Made by a program: the position numbers and the translations under genes. DNA of 56,022 bases from Pseudohongiella sp. (GTDB lineage: Bacteria; Pseudomonadota; Gammaproteobacteria; Pseudomonadales; Pseudohongiellaceae): the NCBI GenBank assembly GCA_013204155.1, contig JABMOK010000126.1, positions 1 to 56,022 on the forward strand. Direction: 5' to 3'. Positions 27,917 to 36,567 of the stretch are shown one piece after another (within the stretch, counting starts at the first letter, position 1; every line of letters starts with the position of its first letter). Under the pieces are notes generated by a model. It searched no databases and was not told the DNA's origin. It saw nothing but the letters and a program-made list of their open reading frames with translations.

Positions 27917-28978
27917 CTATTCATCCAGAAGCTGATAGATCCTGCGAATCGCCCTCGGATCAACCCCAGGCTCTCTTAACTGCGCATAATTGGCGCTGTG
28001 GTTAGTCATATCGATCTGCTGTGCCGCCTGCTCGGCGCTGACTCCGGAGCTATGCATCTGGCTGGTCTTCTCCCACAGATCTCTGAGATACACCTGAAAA
28101 TGATCGATTGGCTGCCTGTCATGCATTATCGGACCATGGCCCGGAAGCCAGGTATCAAAATCCAGAGTTTTCAATCCGTCCAGGGTTGCTGGCCATTCAT
28201 CCACGTGAGCATCTCCCATATACGCCAGACCAGGAAGCATCATGTCGCCGGTGAACGCCACCTTTTCCTGCGGCAGATAAATGACTACATCGCCGCCGGT
28301 ATGCGCTCTGCCAAAATGCAGTAGCTGAATTTCTCTGCTGCCAGCGGCCACCACCTGGAACAACGTCATCTTGGTTTCCAGTGTGATATTCGGTGGCGTG
28401 GGGACAATCTCCTTGATGGCATTCAGGTACTCGGTTTGAACCCGAAGCCTTTCCTGTAGTTCTACCCTGCGGCCCGGATCGTTTTCATCTGATAACTGAC
28501 GCTGGAGTCTTGCCACAGTTTCGGGAACCGGATCGGAAAAGCTTTTGAATGTTGACTCCTCCAGTACATTACCATTCTCGCCGGTCAACTTCGAACGGGT
28601 AAATTCATGCCCGATTATCTCGACCCCTTTCGGAAAAGACTGGTTTCCGTGCGCATGATCGAAATGGTAGTGGCTATTCACCAGATAACGAACTGGTTTG
28701 TCTGTTATCACTGGAATTGCTTCCAGCAAGGCCCTGGAGGCTGCCGGAGTCACATGGGAATCAACTACCAGCGAATCGAATTCACCCACCAGCACCATCG
28801 CATTGCTCATGGTATAGACCGAACCTGTGCCCGTGACGAACCAGACTCCCTCCGCCACTTCCACAAAACGATGAGTATCAGTTTCGACCACGTTATCCTG
28901 GGACAGGGCCAAGCCCGGCAGCAGCAACAGCAGACCAAGAAACGCGTTTAGCAATATTAAGTTGCTTGTATTTTTCAT
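27917..28978 (-). CDS. Exported metallo-beta-lactamase-fold hydrolase
   Basis: A 353-residue exported enzyme with a signal peptide (LLLLLPGLALSQ). The metal site HxHxDH is SHYHFDHAHGN (about residue 102). Further ligands are in FGRAHTGGDV, FTGDMMLPG and WLPGHGPIM, so a binuclear zinc site is complete. A long helical insert of about 60 residues (LQRQLSDEND to LNAIKEIV) lies between the first and second ligands. It precedes an esterase D-like gene in a clustered set of exported hydrolases. Substrate is unknown. Confidence 0.88.
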   Translation of the reverse strand: MKNTSNLILLNAFLGLLLLLPGLALSQDNVVETDTHRFVEVAEGVWFVTGTGSVYTMSNAMVLVGEFDSLVVDSHVTPAASRALLEAIPVITDKPVRYLVNSHYHFDHAHGNQSFPKGVEIIGHEFTRSKLTGENGNVLEESTFKSFSDPVPETVARLQRQLSDENDPGRRVELQERLRVQTEYLNAIKEIVPTPPNITLETKMTLFQVVAAGSREIQLLHFGRAHTGGDVVIYLPQEKVAFTGDMMLPGLAYMGDAHVDEWPATLDGLKTLDFDTWLPGHGPIMHDRQPIDHFQVYLRDLWEKTSQMHSSGVSAEQAAQQIDMTNHSANYAQLREPGVDPRAIRRIYQLLDE

Positions 28979-29011
28979 AGTGAAAGACCTGTTATGTAGA
29001 AATTATTAATG

Positions 29012-29869
29012 TTATTGGGGGGCCAAAATAAAGCCGGACATATACTCCATGGCATTACCCACGGTTGCACCCCAGGCGGCAAAATTGTGGTCGCCATCGA
29101 AGATACGCAACTCGGTAAAATCCGGCTGATGTTCTCGTAACTGTTGATAAAAAACGGCGGCAAAGTAGGCAATATCATAGCGATCATGATCACCGGTGTT
29201 GATATAAAAAGGCACGACGATTCCCTTTGCCTTGTAAGCATCGATAAACGACACCCAATTCTTGCTGGCCCACAGATCCGCATCAAATTTCCCGTTAGTC
29301 AGAAACGTGTCCTGCCTGGTGGCTGAAGAAGATTCTGGAGGAATCGGAGCATAAACGGCAGGGCTCAGAGGCGCGGCGGCGGCAAACATTTCAGGATATT
29401 GCAGGGCAATGTTCACCGTACCAAAACCACCGGCGGAATAACCACCAATGGATCGTCCCTCCCGACGCGCCAGCGTGCGGTAGCTTGTATCGATATGCGG
29501 TACAAGATCCTGAACAAACGCGGTCAACGCCTTCTCTTCAACGCCATCGGCCCACCAGAATTTAGGATCAGCCGGGACAACGATGAGTTGCGGCTTGATC
29601 TTCTGCGCGGCAATTAATTGATCCGCTGTCTGCTGGATATGACCCTGTCCTACCCAACTCTCCTCGGTGCCCAGATTACCGTGCAACAAATACAGCACCG
29701 AATAGCTCAGACCCGAGTTTTGATAACCATCTGGCAGGTAGATGTTATAGGTATAGTCCCGATCAAGCGTCTTCGAGGCGAAGGTCTTGTGGACAATCTC
29801 GCTCGCCGATAAGGCGGTGGAAACGAGAAGGCAAAGTGAAATCGATAAAAATTTAAGTAACCGAAGCAT
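29012..29869 (-). CDS. Exported esterase D-family alpha/beta hydrolase
   Basis: A 285-residue exported serine esterase with a signal peptide (LSISLCLLVSTALSASE). The domain is of the esterase D / S-formylglutathione hydrolase-like type: YSVLYLLHGNLGTEESW (oxyanion hole), nucleophile elbow GGYSAGG (Ser near residue 146), and a late DGDHNFAAWG giving the likely Asp and His. Despite the similarity, export makes a cytoplasmic formaldehyde role unlikely. It precedes the metallo-hydrolase gene by 33 bp on the same strand and probably shares its transcript. Confidence 0.85.
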   Translation of the reverse strand: MLRLLKFLSISLCLLVSTALSASEIVHKTFASKTLDRDYTYNIYLPDGYQNSGLSYSVLYLLHGNLGTEESWVGQGHIQQTADQLIAAQKIKPQLIVVPADPKFWWADGVEEKALTAFVQDLVPHIDTSYRTLARREGRSIGGYSAGGFGTVNIALQYPEMFAAAAPLSPAVYAPIPPESSSATRQDTFLTNGKFDADLWASKNWVSFIDAYKAKGIVVPFYINTGDHDRYDIAYFAAVFYQQLREHQPDFTELRIFDGDHNFAAWGATVGNAMEYMSGFILAPQ

Positions 29870-30194
29870 AGTTTTACTCGTCTAAGCTGATATGAGGCAA
29901 CGCGTTAAAAGCCATTGCTAGTGTAGTGTCCTGAATAGACAGCACATTAGCCTATAGCCAGAAGACTGTAAAGAAAGGGAGGAATTGGCGTTTTTTACCA
30001 ATTTTCTTGGTCAAAACCACTAACGATAACTGTTGAAATGGGGCTTTATAATTTACAACTCATTGTTTTTAAACGATTAATAAACTTGGCAGACTTATTG
30101 CTCTAACACTGCTAAGGAGTAATTCAAAAATTACCAATAGAAACATTAAAGGCCTTGAAGAAACACAGGCATAAAAAAAACTGAGGATGAGACG
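29870..30194. other. Divergent intergenic region with a sigma-54-like promoter
   Basis: A 325-bp stretch between the esterase gene (minus) and the VNGGI-repeat gene (plus). It holds a -24/-12 type element at 30086-30102. An AAGGAG at 30114-30119 is not followed by a usable start codon, so I do not call a small gene. No other structure was found. Confidence 0.5.
30086..30102 (+). promoter_or_regulatory. Sigma-54-type (-24/-12) promoter, predicted
   Basis: TTGGCAGACTTATTGCT matches the -24/-12 consensus with GG (30088-30089) and GC (30100-30101) separated by exactly ten bases. It is about 90 bp before the start codon of the VNGGI-repeat gene, giving a leader of about 80 bases. An activator binding site could not be identified. 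Confidence 0.55.
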
Positions 30195-30857
30195 ATGAAT
30201 CACACAGCCAGATTAAGCACTGCCACATTGCTGGCCATGTTGCTCGGTAGCTATCTCTACTCGGCCTCGGTCGATGCCGCTGAATACCGTGATATATCCA
30301 GGGTTAATGGCGGAATTCGAATTTCCGCAGAAGAACAGATGGGCGATCTTTCCTCTGTCAACGGGGGTATCGATCTGGCCCGGGGTTCCAGCGCCCATGG
30401 AATCGATACGGTAAATGGGGGTATCGATCTGGATGAGCAAGTAGTAATTGCTAATGCCGAAACTGTCAACGGCGGCATAAGAGTTGGCAGCGATGTGACC
30501 GTGAATGGTTCACTCGGCACCGTAAACGGCGGCATTCGAACCGACTCAGGCACGGTGATTCAAAATCGGGTACGAACCGTGAACGGCAAAATTCAGTTAC
30601 GAAATACTCGGGTCGGTGAGGACGTTCAGACTACCAATGGTGATATCGTGCTGCGCGATGGCAGCACTGTCGAGGGCGACATTGTGGTGAAGGGACGCCG
30701 CTCCTGGCTGAGCCGGCTTTTCAACTACAATGGCAAGCCGCCCACTATTTCCATTGATGCCGACTCCTCTGTCAAGGGTGACATTCATCTGTATCGGGAA
30801 GTGAACCTGGAGATCGATGATAACGCCGAAGTAGGCGATGTTATTCGTCACTACTAA
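30195..30857 (+). CDS. Exported VNGGI-repeat beta-solenoid protein
   Basis: A 220-residue exported protein with a signal peptide (LLAMLLGSYLYSASVDAAE). The mature part is built of about seven repeats of a VNGGI core, spaced roughly 16-24 residues: VNGGIRIS, VNGGIDLA, VNGGIDLD, VNGGIRVG, VNGGIRTD, VNGKIQLR and TNGDIVLR, then a tail with EGDIVVKG, KGDIHLYR and VGDVIRHY. This looks like a right-handed beta-solenoid, with resemblance to DUF4097 and bactofilin-like sheets. Adjacent repeats stay in the same register. It has its own predicted sigma-54 promoter and a terminator, so it is a single-gene unit. Function is unknown. Confidence 0.8.
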   Translation: MNHTARLSTATLLAMLLGSYLYSASVDAAEYRDISRVNGGIRISAEEQMGDLSSVNGGIDLARGSSAHGIDTVNGGIDLDEQVVIANAETVNGGIRVGSDVTVNGSLGTVNGGIRTDSGTVIQNRVRTVNGKIQLRNTRVGEDVQTTNGDIVLRDGSTVEGDIVVKGRRSWLSRLFNYNGKPPTISIDADSSVKGDIHLYREVNLEIDDNAEVGDVIRHY

Positions 30858-30882
30858 ACGTTAATTAGTTCATTTTGAATAC

Positions 30883-30913
30883 AAAAAAAGCGGATCCTGT
30901 GATCCGCTTTTTT
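30883..30913. terminator. Rho-independent terminator, bidirectional
   Basis: AAAAAAAGCGGATC pairs with GATCCGCTTTTTT, with a four-base loop (CTGT) and runs of T on both strands. It ends the VNGGI-repeat gene and can serve the converging PEBP gene. Confidence 0.92.
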
Positions 30914-30969
30914 GTTTGTGTACTGGTTTTCCCAAACTATTTGTCGCTCTACTTTCTCTGCTTGGATAA

Positions 30970-31554
30970 TTATTCAGTACGCTGGTAATGACCCATCAGC
31001 ATTCCAGTTGCCAACACATGGCCGTCGATAGCCTCAAGCAATTGCGCTTTGTTCAGGCCAGATGCTAGATTCAAATTTGCATCCAGCGCATAAAGTCGAA
31101 AATGATAGGCGTGTAGCTTGCCGTCGACAGGAGGACGCGGACCGAAATAGCCTGCCTGACGGGTACCATTCAGGCCATTAATCATGCCGTCCAAACCAGA
31201 GACACCTGCCACCTCTGCATCACGCGTTAGATTTTCAGGCAAGCCGGAAGCCGTTGCCGGGATATTGTAGGCAACCCAATGCACGAATGGCTGTGGCATT
31301 GGCGCAATGGGATCGTCACAGATTAAAGCCAACTGCACTGTGCCAGCGGGTAAATTAGACCAACTTAAATCGATGGATTTATTATCGCCATAGGCTGTAT
31401 AGGCTAAAGGCATGGTGCCATGGTTATTAAATACAGAACTGGTCACAGTAACTGTTTCCGGGGCGTCCGCTGCATTCACCTGCACTGACATAAGAAGTGC
31501 ACACAAACCACCTATAAACCAACGCATTCCGCTTACCTTATTTGGACTTTTCAT
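30970..31554 (-). CDS. Exported PEBP (YbhB/YbcL) family protein
   Basis: A 194-residue protein of the phosphatidylethanolamine-binding / Raf kinase inhibitor-like family with a signal peptide (MRWFIGGLCALLMSVQVNA). The ligand-site signature is clear: DDPIAPMPQPFVHWVAYN, GYFGPRPP and LHAYHFRLYALD. The start at 31554 has a strong GGAG site; the frame continues to 31602, but those residues are implausible. Bacterial members have no agreed function. It lies 72 bp after the acyl-CoA ligase gene on the same strand, so a shared transcript is possible. Confidence 0.9.
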   Translation of the reverse strand: MKSPNKVSGMRWFIGGLCALLMSVQVNAADAPETVTVTSSVFNNHGTMPLAYTAYGDNKSIDLSWSNLPAGTVQLALICDDPIAPMPQPFVHWVAYNIPATASGLPENLTRDAEVAGVSGLDGMINGLNGTRQAGYFGPRPPVDGKLHAYHFRLYALDANLNLASGLNKAQLLEAIDGHVLATGMLMGHYQRTE

Positions 31555-31626
31555 TTTTTTCTCCTCTTCTCTTCTCTTGCTAAATAAAAATGGCCAATCC
31601 ATTTTTCTAAATTACTTTTCCCCGAA

Positions 31627-33273
31627 TTATTTTTTTACAACATAGCCAACTTTATCGGCTTTCTCCCGCAACAGATATTTTTGTACCTTACCTGTCGAAG
31701 TCTTGTCTATGGGACCGAAAACAACCTTCTTCGGAATCTTGAATCCTGCCAACTCTTCCCGACAGTAAGCGATTATTTCATCGGCAGACAATTCCTGTCC
31801 GTTTTTCAGACTGACAAAGGCACAGGGAACCTCTCCCCATTTTTCATCAGTACTCGCCACTACCGCCGCTTCTAAAATTTTTGGATGCTTAAACAACACA
31901 GATTCTACCTCTAAAGAGGAAATATTTTCACCACCGGAAATTATTATGTCTTTGGAGCGATCCTTAATCTGGGTATAACCATCTTCGTGCCAAACCGCGA
32001 GATCCCCCGAATGGAACCAGCCTCCTTTGAAGCATGCTTCGGTGGTTTTTGGATTCTTCAGATATCCTTTCATGACAAGATTTCCGCGCATGAATATCTC
32101 ACCCATGGTTTTCCCGTCTTTGGGAACTGGCAGCATGGTTTCTGGATCGGCGACCATCAGCTCGTCTTGCAAGGGTGCCCGCACGCCCTGACGCGCAAGC
32201 AACTCGGCGCGATCGTCGACACTCAAGTCAGACCATTCTTCCTGTGGCGCACAAACTACACAGGGGCCGTAGGTTTCAGTGAGACCATACACGTGGCTCA
32301 CACCAAACCCCATGTTTTCCATCCCCGCGATAACAGCAGCTGGTGGCGCCGCACCCGCCGTCATGACACTGATCTCATGATCTATACCCTGTTTCAGACT
32401 ATCATCCGCATTGATCAGCGTGTTGAGAACTACCGGGGCGCCACAAAAATGAGAGACCTTGTGCTTTTTAATGGCGTCGAATATTGCCTCGTCTCGCACA
32501 TGACGAAGACATACGCTGGTGCCGGTTACCGCCGCCAGGCTCCAGGGCCAGCACCAACCATTGCAATGAAACATGGGGAGTGTCCAAAGATAGATTGGGT
32601 GTGCTGTCATATTCCAGCACATTACATTTGATATTGCGTTGAGGTAGGCGCCACGATGATGAAAGACAACCCCTTTTGGGTCGCCGGTAGTGCCGGAGGT
32701 ATAGTTAAGCGATATCGCCTGCCATTCATCTTCTATCTGAAAACAGGAATAGTCATCATCGCCTTGCGCAATAAACTCTTCGTAGTTTTTCTCACCGACT
32801 AACTCTCCGCCCTTAAAATAAGGGTCGTCGATATCGATTACGACGGGTTTATTTGACATAATTTCCAGCACCGCTTTAATCGTGTCGCTGTATTCTTTGT
32901 CAGTAAATAAAACCTTGGTTTCCGCATGCTCTAGAATAAAGGCTATCGCTTTAGCATCCAGTCTTACATTCAAGGCATTCAATACGGCGCCAGCCATCGG
33001 CACACCAAAATGCGCCTCAAAGGTTTCCGGCGTGTTCGCGCCCATGAAGGAAACAGTATCCCCCTTGCCGATTCCCATTTTTTGCAAAGCAGATGCCAGC
33101 AGGCAGCTTCGCTTATAAGTCTGCGACCAGGTGTATTCTGTATCCCCGTGAATTATTGAGACTCGATTGGGATAGACGCTAGCGGATCGTTCGAGAAAAC
33201 TAAGTGGCGTCAAATGAGCGAAGTTAGCCTGATTCTGATCAAGCGATTGTTCATAGATATTGTCAGTATTCAT
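31627..33273 (-). CDS. Acyl-CoA synthetase (AMP-binding), DmdB/FadD-like
   Basis: A 548-residue adenylate-forming ligase that activates a carboxylic acid to its CoA thioester. The P-loop motif is YTSGTTGDPKGV (about residue 192). Other motifs are PMFHCNGWCWPW (typical of the medium/short-chain and methylmercaptopropionate-like group), YGLTETYGP, GWFHSGDLA and the C-terminal lysine in DKTSTGKVQKY. No acyl-CoA dehydrogenase or other beta-oxidation gene is nearby to suggest the substrate. DMSP-type DmdB is possible but not provable here. Confidence 0.88.
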   Translation of the reverse strand: MNTDNIYEQSLDQNQANFAHLTPLSFLERSASVYPNRVSIIHGDTEYTWSQTYKRSCLLASALQKMGIGKGDTVSFMGANTPETFEAHFGVPMAGAVLNALNVRLDAKAIAFILEHAETKVLFTDKEYSDTIKAVLEIMSNKPVVIDIDDPYFKGGELVGEKNYEEFIAQGDDDYSCFQIEDEWQAISLNYTSGTTGDPKGVVFHHRGAYLNAISNVMCWNMTAHPIYLWTLPMFHCNGWCWPWSLAAVTGTSVCLRHVRDEAIFDAIKKHKVSHFCGAPVVLNTLINADDSLKQGIDHEISVMTAGAAPPAAVIAGMENMGFGVSHVYGLTETYGPCVVCAPQEEWSDLSVDDRAELLARQGVRAPLQDELMVADPETMLPVPKDGKTMGEIFMRGNLVMKGYLKNPKTTEACFKGGWFHSGDLAVWHEDGYTQIKDRSKDIIISGGENISSLEVESVLFKHPKILEAAVVASTDEKWGEVPCAFVSLKNGQELSADEIIAYCREELAGFKIPKKVVFGPIDKTSTGKVQKYLLREKADKVGYVVKK

Positions 33274-33788
33274 AAACCTAAAATTTCCTGTTGTCTGGCG
33301 TTCTTATTAAGTTCTTGCTCTGTTCTGGCTTAGCCGGTCCACGCCAGCATGGCCCTACAGGGTCTCTGACTGCGTGTTGGGCGCCTGCGCTTACAGGGTA
33401 TCCCAATACCCAATTTATTCACAATCGCCCCAACGAAATTGAGCGTCCCCGATCAACAAAGCTAATCTGGCTGCCAGCAGTCGTCAGTGATGACTCTACA
33501 CTAAGCAATTGATTTAATTTGGCAATTATCGCTTTAATAATCACCATTGGGCAATAGGAGTCAACCCGAAGCCGCTGCCCAGCGGCAGCCTCAAGCTCGG
33601 CACCAGCCATTACTTGCTAGCCAGCGGCGCTTCGCAGACCGGCGAGTATCCAGCCTGGCAATCCACAGCAAGCCCTGTAGTGCCCTCTCTGGCGCCTGGA
33701 TGACCACTATACGGCACAATCTGCGGCATCGGGTCTCACTTCGCTGGCCGTTGCTTCCGTCACCCTGACTTTGCGGTAGAATAGCGCA
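33274..33788. other. GC-rich intergenic stretch with no convincing gene
   Basis: A 515-bp gap between the acyl-CoA ligase gene (minus) and the regB-like gene (plus). The part at about 33560-33770 appears richer in G+C than its flanks and contains local inverted repeats, for example GCCGCT/AGCGGC around 33570-33587 and GGTAT/ATACC around 33397-33410. Open frames here lack start sites and do not resemble proteins. A decayed repeat element or structured RNA is possible; I cannot decide. Confidence 0.4.
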
Positions 33789-35141
33789 ATGCGTCAGCAA
33801 TCGAAATTATCAGAATTAGTGAGCTATCTGATTCCCGTCACCACAAACGGGGGCAGTCTGGCTCGGCAGGGCCTGCAGAGACTGCTGCTGTTACGTACAT
33901 TTATCACCCTGGCCAGTGTCATTGGATTGTTAATATTCCAGTTATTCTCCTCTCTGGAGATTCCGGTCAAATTCATTATCTATCTAATCTGCGCGGTACT
34001 ACTGTCTGTGATGCTCGGTTATTGGCGCCTGAAAAGATCCTGGGTGGTTAGCAATATCGAGCTATTCGTCCATGTGCTAGTGGATGTCACTTTCTTGATT
34101 ATATTGCTCCTTAATACAGGGGGCGCTGGCAACCCTCTGATTTCCTACTTGCTGGTATTACTGGCTTTGACCGCCACTTTGCTACCTCGAATTTTTGTAA
34201 ATACCTTTGCGGTAGGCAGTATCCTAATCTATACCTCATTCCTGTTATTAGATCTCACAACAGAACAGGGAATGGGTACAGGGCTTGAAGCCGAACAAAT
34301 GACCTTCCAGCTGCATCTGGTGGGAATGTGGGTGATTTTTTTAGTCAGCGCTATCCTTATCTCCGTTTTAATTACCCTTATGGCCAGCGCGATTCAAGAT
34401 AGAGAACTTAATCTCGCTAAAGCCAGAGAAACAGAATTACGCAACGAACAATTAGTTGCCATTGGCACGCTGGCGGCAGGAACTGCTCACGCCCTGGGCA
34501 CCCCGCTTTCAACAATGACGGTACTGTTAACCGAACTGGACAAATTGAGTGCCGAGCAATTAAAAGAAAGCGAAATCAAGGAAGATATTTCACTATTGAA
34601 ACAACAGGTGATACGTTGCAAACATTCATTGACGCAACTGACTCGCTACTATAATAAGGACACTAACGATCGCGCTGAGGAAATGCTCCTGAGCGATTTC
34701 GTATCTGATATACAGGACTATATAATTAATATTCACCCAACTGCCCCGGTGAATTTCCATATCGATACTGACAAGCAGCCTACAGTCATGTCTGATCTCA
34801 GCATCAAGCACGCGGTTATCAATATCGTCGAAAATGCAATCAAGGCGGCCAGGAATAAGGTCGATGTGGCCTTTAAATTGGTGGAGGGAACTGCGCTGCA
34901 GTTTGAAATCGCCATCAATGATGACGGACCAGGCATACCAGTAGAGGTCATGGAAAATATGGGCGAGCCCTTTATTTCCAGCCGCAAGGAGAGCATGGGT
35001 TTGGGTATTTTCCTTGCCAATGCCGCCGTTCAGCGTATGGGCGGTTCGATTGAAATGCTTAACTTGAAAATTGGTGGCGCTCTCACTGTCATTAGACTGC
35101 CGCTGCCGGATATACAACGGAGCGGAAGCAAAGGTGAGTGA
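33789..35141 (+). CDS. regB: Redox sensor histidine kinase, RegB/PrrB/RoxS type
   Basis: A 450-residue membrane sensor kinase with about six membrane helices in the first ~200 residues. It carries a version of the RegB quinone-binding heptad: GGAGNPL (residues 111-117; the usual final Phe is Leu). The H-box GTLAAGTAHALGTPLS has the phosphorylated His at about 234. Cys277, in VIRCKHSL, sits where RegB has its redox-switch cysteine. The catalytic domain has the N-box VENAIKAAR, DDGPGIP and GLGIFLA. The downstream response regulator overlaps by 8 bp, a translationally coupled pair. Confidence 0.9.
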   Translation: MRQQSKLSELVSYLIPVTTNGGSLARQGLQRLLLLRTFITLASVIGLLIFQLFSSLEIPVKFIIYLICAVLLSVMLGYWRLKRSWVVSNIELFVHVLVDVTFLIILLLNTGGAGNPLISYLLVLLALTATLLPRIFVNTFAVGSILIYTSFLLLDLTTEQGMGTGLEAEQMTFQLHLVGMWVIFLVSAILISVLITLMASAIQDRELNLAKARETELRNEQLVAIGTLAAGTAHALGTPLSTMTVLLTELDKLSAEQLKESEIKEDISLLKQQVIRCKHSLTQLTRYYNKDTNDRAEEMLLSDFVSDIQDYIINIHPTAPVNFHIDTDKQPTVMSDLSIKHAVINIVENAIKAARNKVDVAFKLVEGTALQFEIAINDDGPGIPVEVMENMGEPFISSRKESMGLGIFLANAAVQRMGGSIEMLNLKIGGALTVIRLPLPDIQRSGSKGE

Positions 35142-35676
35142 GGATCATATTCTTATTGTTGAAGACGATGAAGCGTTTGCGCGGGTCATTACTCGCGCAC
35201 TTAATCATCGCAATTATGCGGTGACCCATGCGGCGAATAACCAACAGGCTGTGGCAGTGTTAGCCAACACCGATTTCAATTACGCCATTCTGGATCTTAA
35301 TCTTGGTGGTCAAACCTCACTGCAGCTCATTCCTTTGATTAAACAAAAAGACGCTGCAATTCGAATTTTGATTCTAACCGGCTATGCAAGTATCACTACC
35401 GCCGTCGAAGCTATAAAAATGGGAGCCGATAATTATCTCGCCAAGCCGGCAGATGCCGATGAAATTCTTGCCGCACTGCTTACTGATGACCCGACTAAAT
35501 CCTCCTCAACAGAACCCGCTATTATGGAGCCGATGTCAGTTCGGAGACTCGAGTGGGAATATATTCAGCGGGTTCTTAATGAGAATGGAGGAAACATTTC
35601 GGCGACGGCTAGACAGCTTAAGATGCATCGCCGAACGCTACAGCGCAAACTTCAGAAACGACCGGTAGCAAACTGA
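35134..35676 (+). CDS. regA: Response regulator, RegA/PrrA/RoxR type
   Basis: A 180-residue regulator with a receiver domain and a Fis-like helix-turn-helix. The phosphoacceptor is Asp54 (AILDLNLGG), with acidic partners EDD at 10-12 and a Lys in LAKPAD. The C-terminal domain reads LEWEYIQRVL then NISATARQLKMHRRTLQRKL, the RegA-class DNA-binding helix. I choose the GTG at 35134, which overlaps the kinase stop and has GGAAG nearby; longer versions have no site. Targets usually include energy metabolism genes, but cannot be assigned here. Confidence 0.92.
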   Translation: MSEDHILIVEDDEAFARVITRALNHRNYAVTHAANNQQAVAVLANTDFNYAILDLNLGGQTSLQLIPLIKQKDAAIRILILTGYASITTAVEAIKMGADNYLAKPADADEILAALLTDDPTKSSSTEPAIMEPMSVRRLEWEYIQRVLNENGGNISATARQLKMHRRTLQRKLQKRPVAN

Positions 35677-35699
35677 CAGCAAGCTGATATTTTGCTACC
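35664..35699. other. Hairpin overlapping the regA stop codon
   Basis: GGTAGCAAA (35664-35672) and TTTGCTACC (35691-35699) form a 9-bp stem that includes the end of the regA coding sequence. There is no T-run straight after it, so it is more likely a 3' mRNA-stabilising or Rho-aided structure than a classic terminator. Confidence 0.4.
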
Positions 35700-35775
35700 A
35701 CTAGGGTTAAGCCTGATTAATTTTCTTCTGCGGCTATTTCTTCTGTTAGCAAATGGCTGGGGTTTTTCCGGCACA

Positions 35776-36567
35776 TTAACGGCGAGTCAAGGGTGTCTGA
35801 GTTAGATGACGGCCACCATCGACGATCAGCGTCTCCCCGGTAACAATTTGCGGACCGGTAATAAAATGAATAATGGCATCCGCCACCGTCTCAGGGGTTG
35901 CCACCACTCCCAGGACCGAATTTGCCATCTGGTAAGCCATGGATTCTGCATATTTTTCATCACCCAGCCCTTCGCGCAGCCAGTCTCCTTCGATAAACCC
36001 CGGACACACGGCATTGATGCGTAATTTGGGGGCTAACGAGCGTGCCAGAGACAGAGTCATGGTAATCAACGCCCCCTTCGATGCTGCATACGCTACCGAA
36101 CTCCCAATTCCCGTGATCGCCGCCGTCGATGCAACATTGACTACCTCTCCGCCCTCTTCCTGCCGTTGCATATGGGTGTTTACGGCCCGAATCATTTGGT
36201 AATTGCCGATCACATTGACAGCATAGATACGCTGAAAATCGTCGCTGTCGAGACCATCCAGATCCGCGTGATCCACAAATTTGGTGGTTCCGGCATTGTT
36301 AACCAGAATATCTACCCGTCCCCACTTCTCGATTGCGCCGGCAACTATCGACTGACAAACACTGTCCTCGGCTACGCTGCCGCCGGCCACCAGACATTCC
36401 ACACCCTGCGCCCTGCATTCTTCGGCTACCTGATTACCCCCCTCGGCATTGCTATTGTAGTTAACAACAATATTGCAGCCCAGTGATGCCAATAACCTGG
36501 CCGTGGCCGCCCCTACTCCGCTGCTTGAACCGGTGACGATCGCTACTCTTGCTGTCAAATCTTTCAC
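35776..36567 (-). CDS. Short-chain dehydrogenase/reductase (FabG-like)
   Basis: A 263-residue classical SDR, an NAD(P)-dependent oxidoreductase. The cofactor motif is TGSSSGVGAA near residue 12, with VNNAG near residue 89, and the catalytic Ser-Tyr-Lys in VASTAAITGIGSSVAYAASKG. The C-terminal family segment INAVCPGFIEGDW and GETLIVDGG are complete. A Lys/Arg pattern for NADPH versus NADH choice is not clear. Substrate is unknown. It converges on regA and no partner gene is adjacent. Confidence 0.92.
   Translation of the reverse strand: MKDLTARVAIVTGSSSGVGAATARLLASLGCNIVVNYNSNAEGGNQVAEECRAQGVECLVAGGSVAEDSVCQSIVAGAIEKWGRVDILVNNAGTTKFVDHADLDGLDSDDFQRIYAVNVIGNYQMIRAVNTHMQRQEEGGEVVNVASTAAITGIGSSVAYAASKGALITMTLSLARSLAPKLRINAVCPGFIEGDWLREGLGDEKYAESMAYQMANSVLGVVATPETVADAIIHFITGPQIVTGETLIVDGGRHLTQTPLTRR

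Noticed and set aside
33591-33800. Minus-strand frame in the regB upstream region
   Set aside because: It is Arg-rich and follows the GC-rich island; looks like an artefact of composition.
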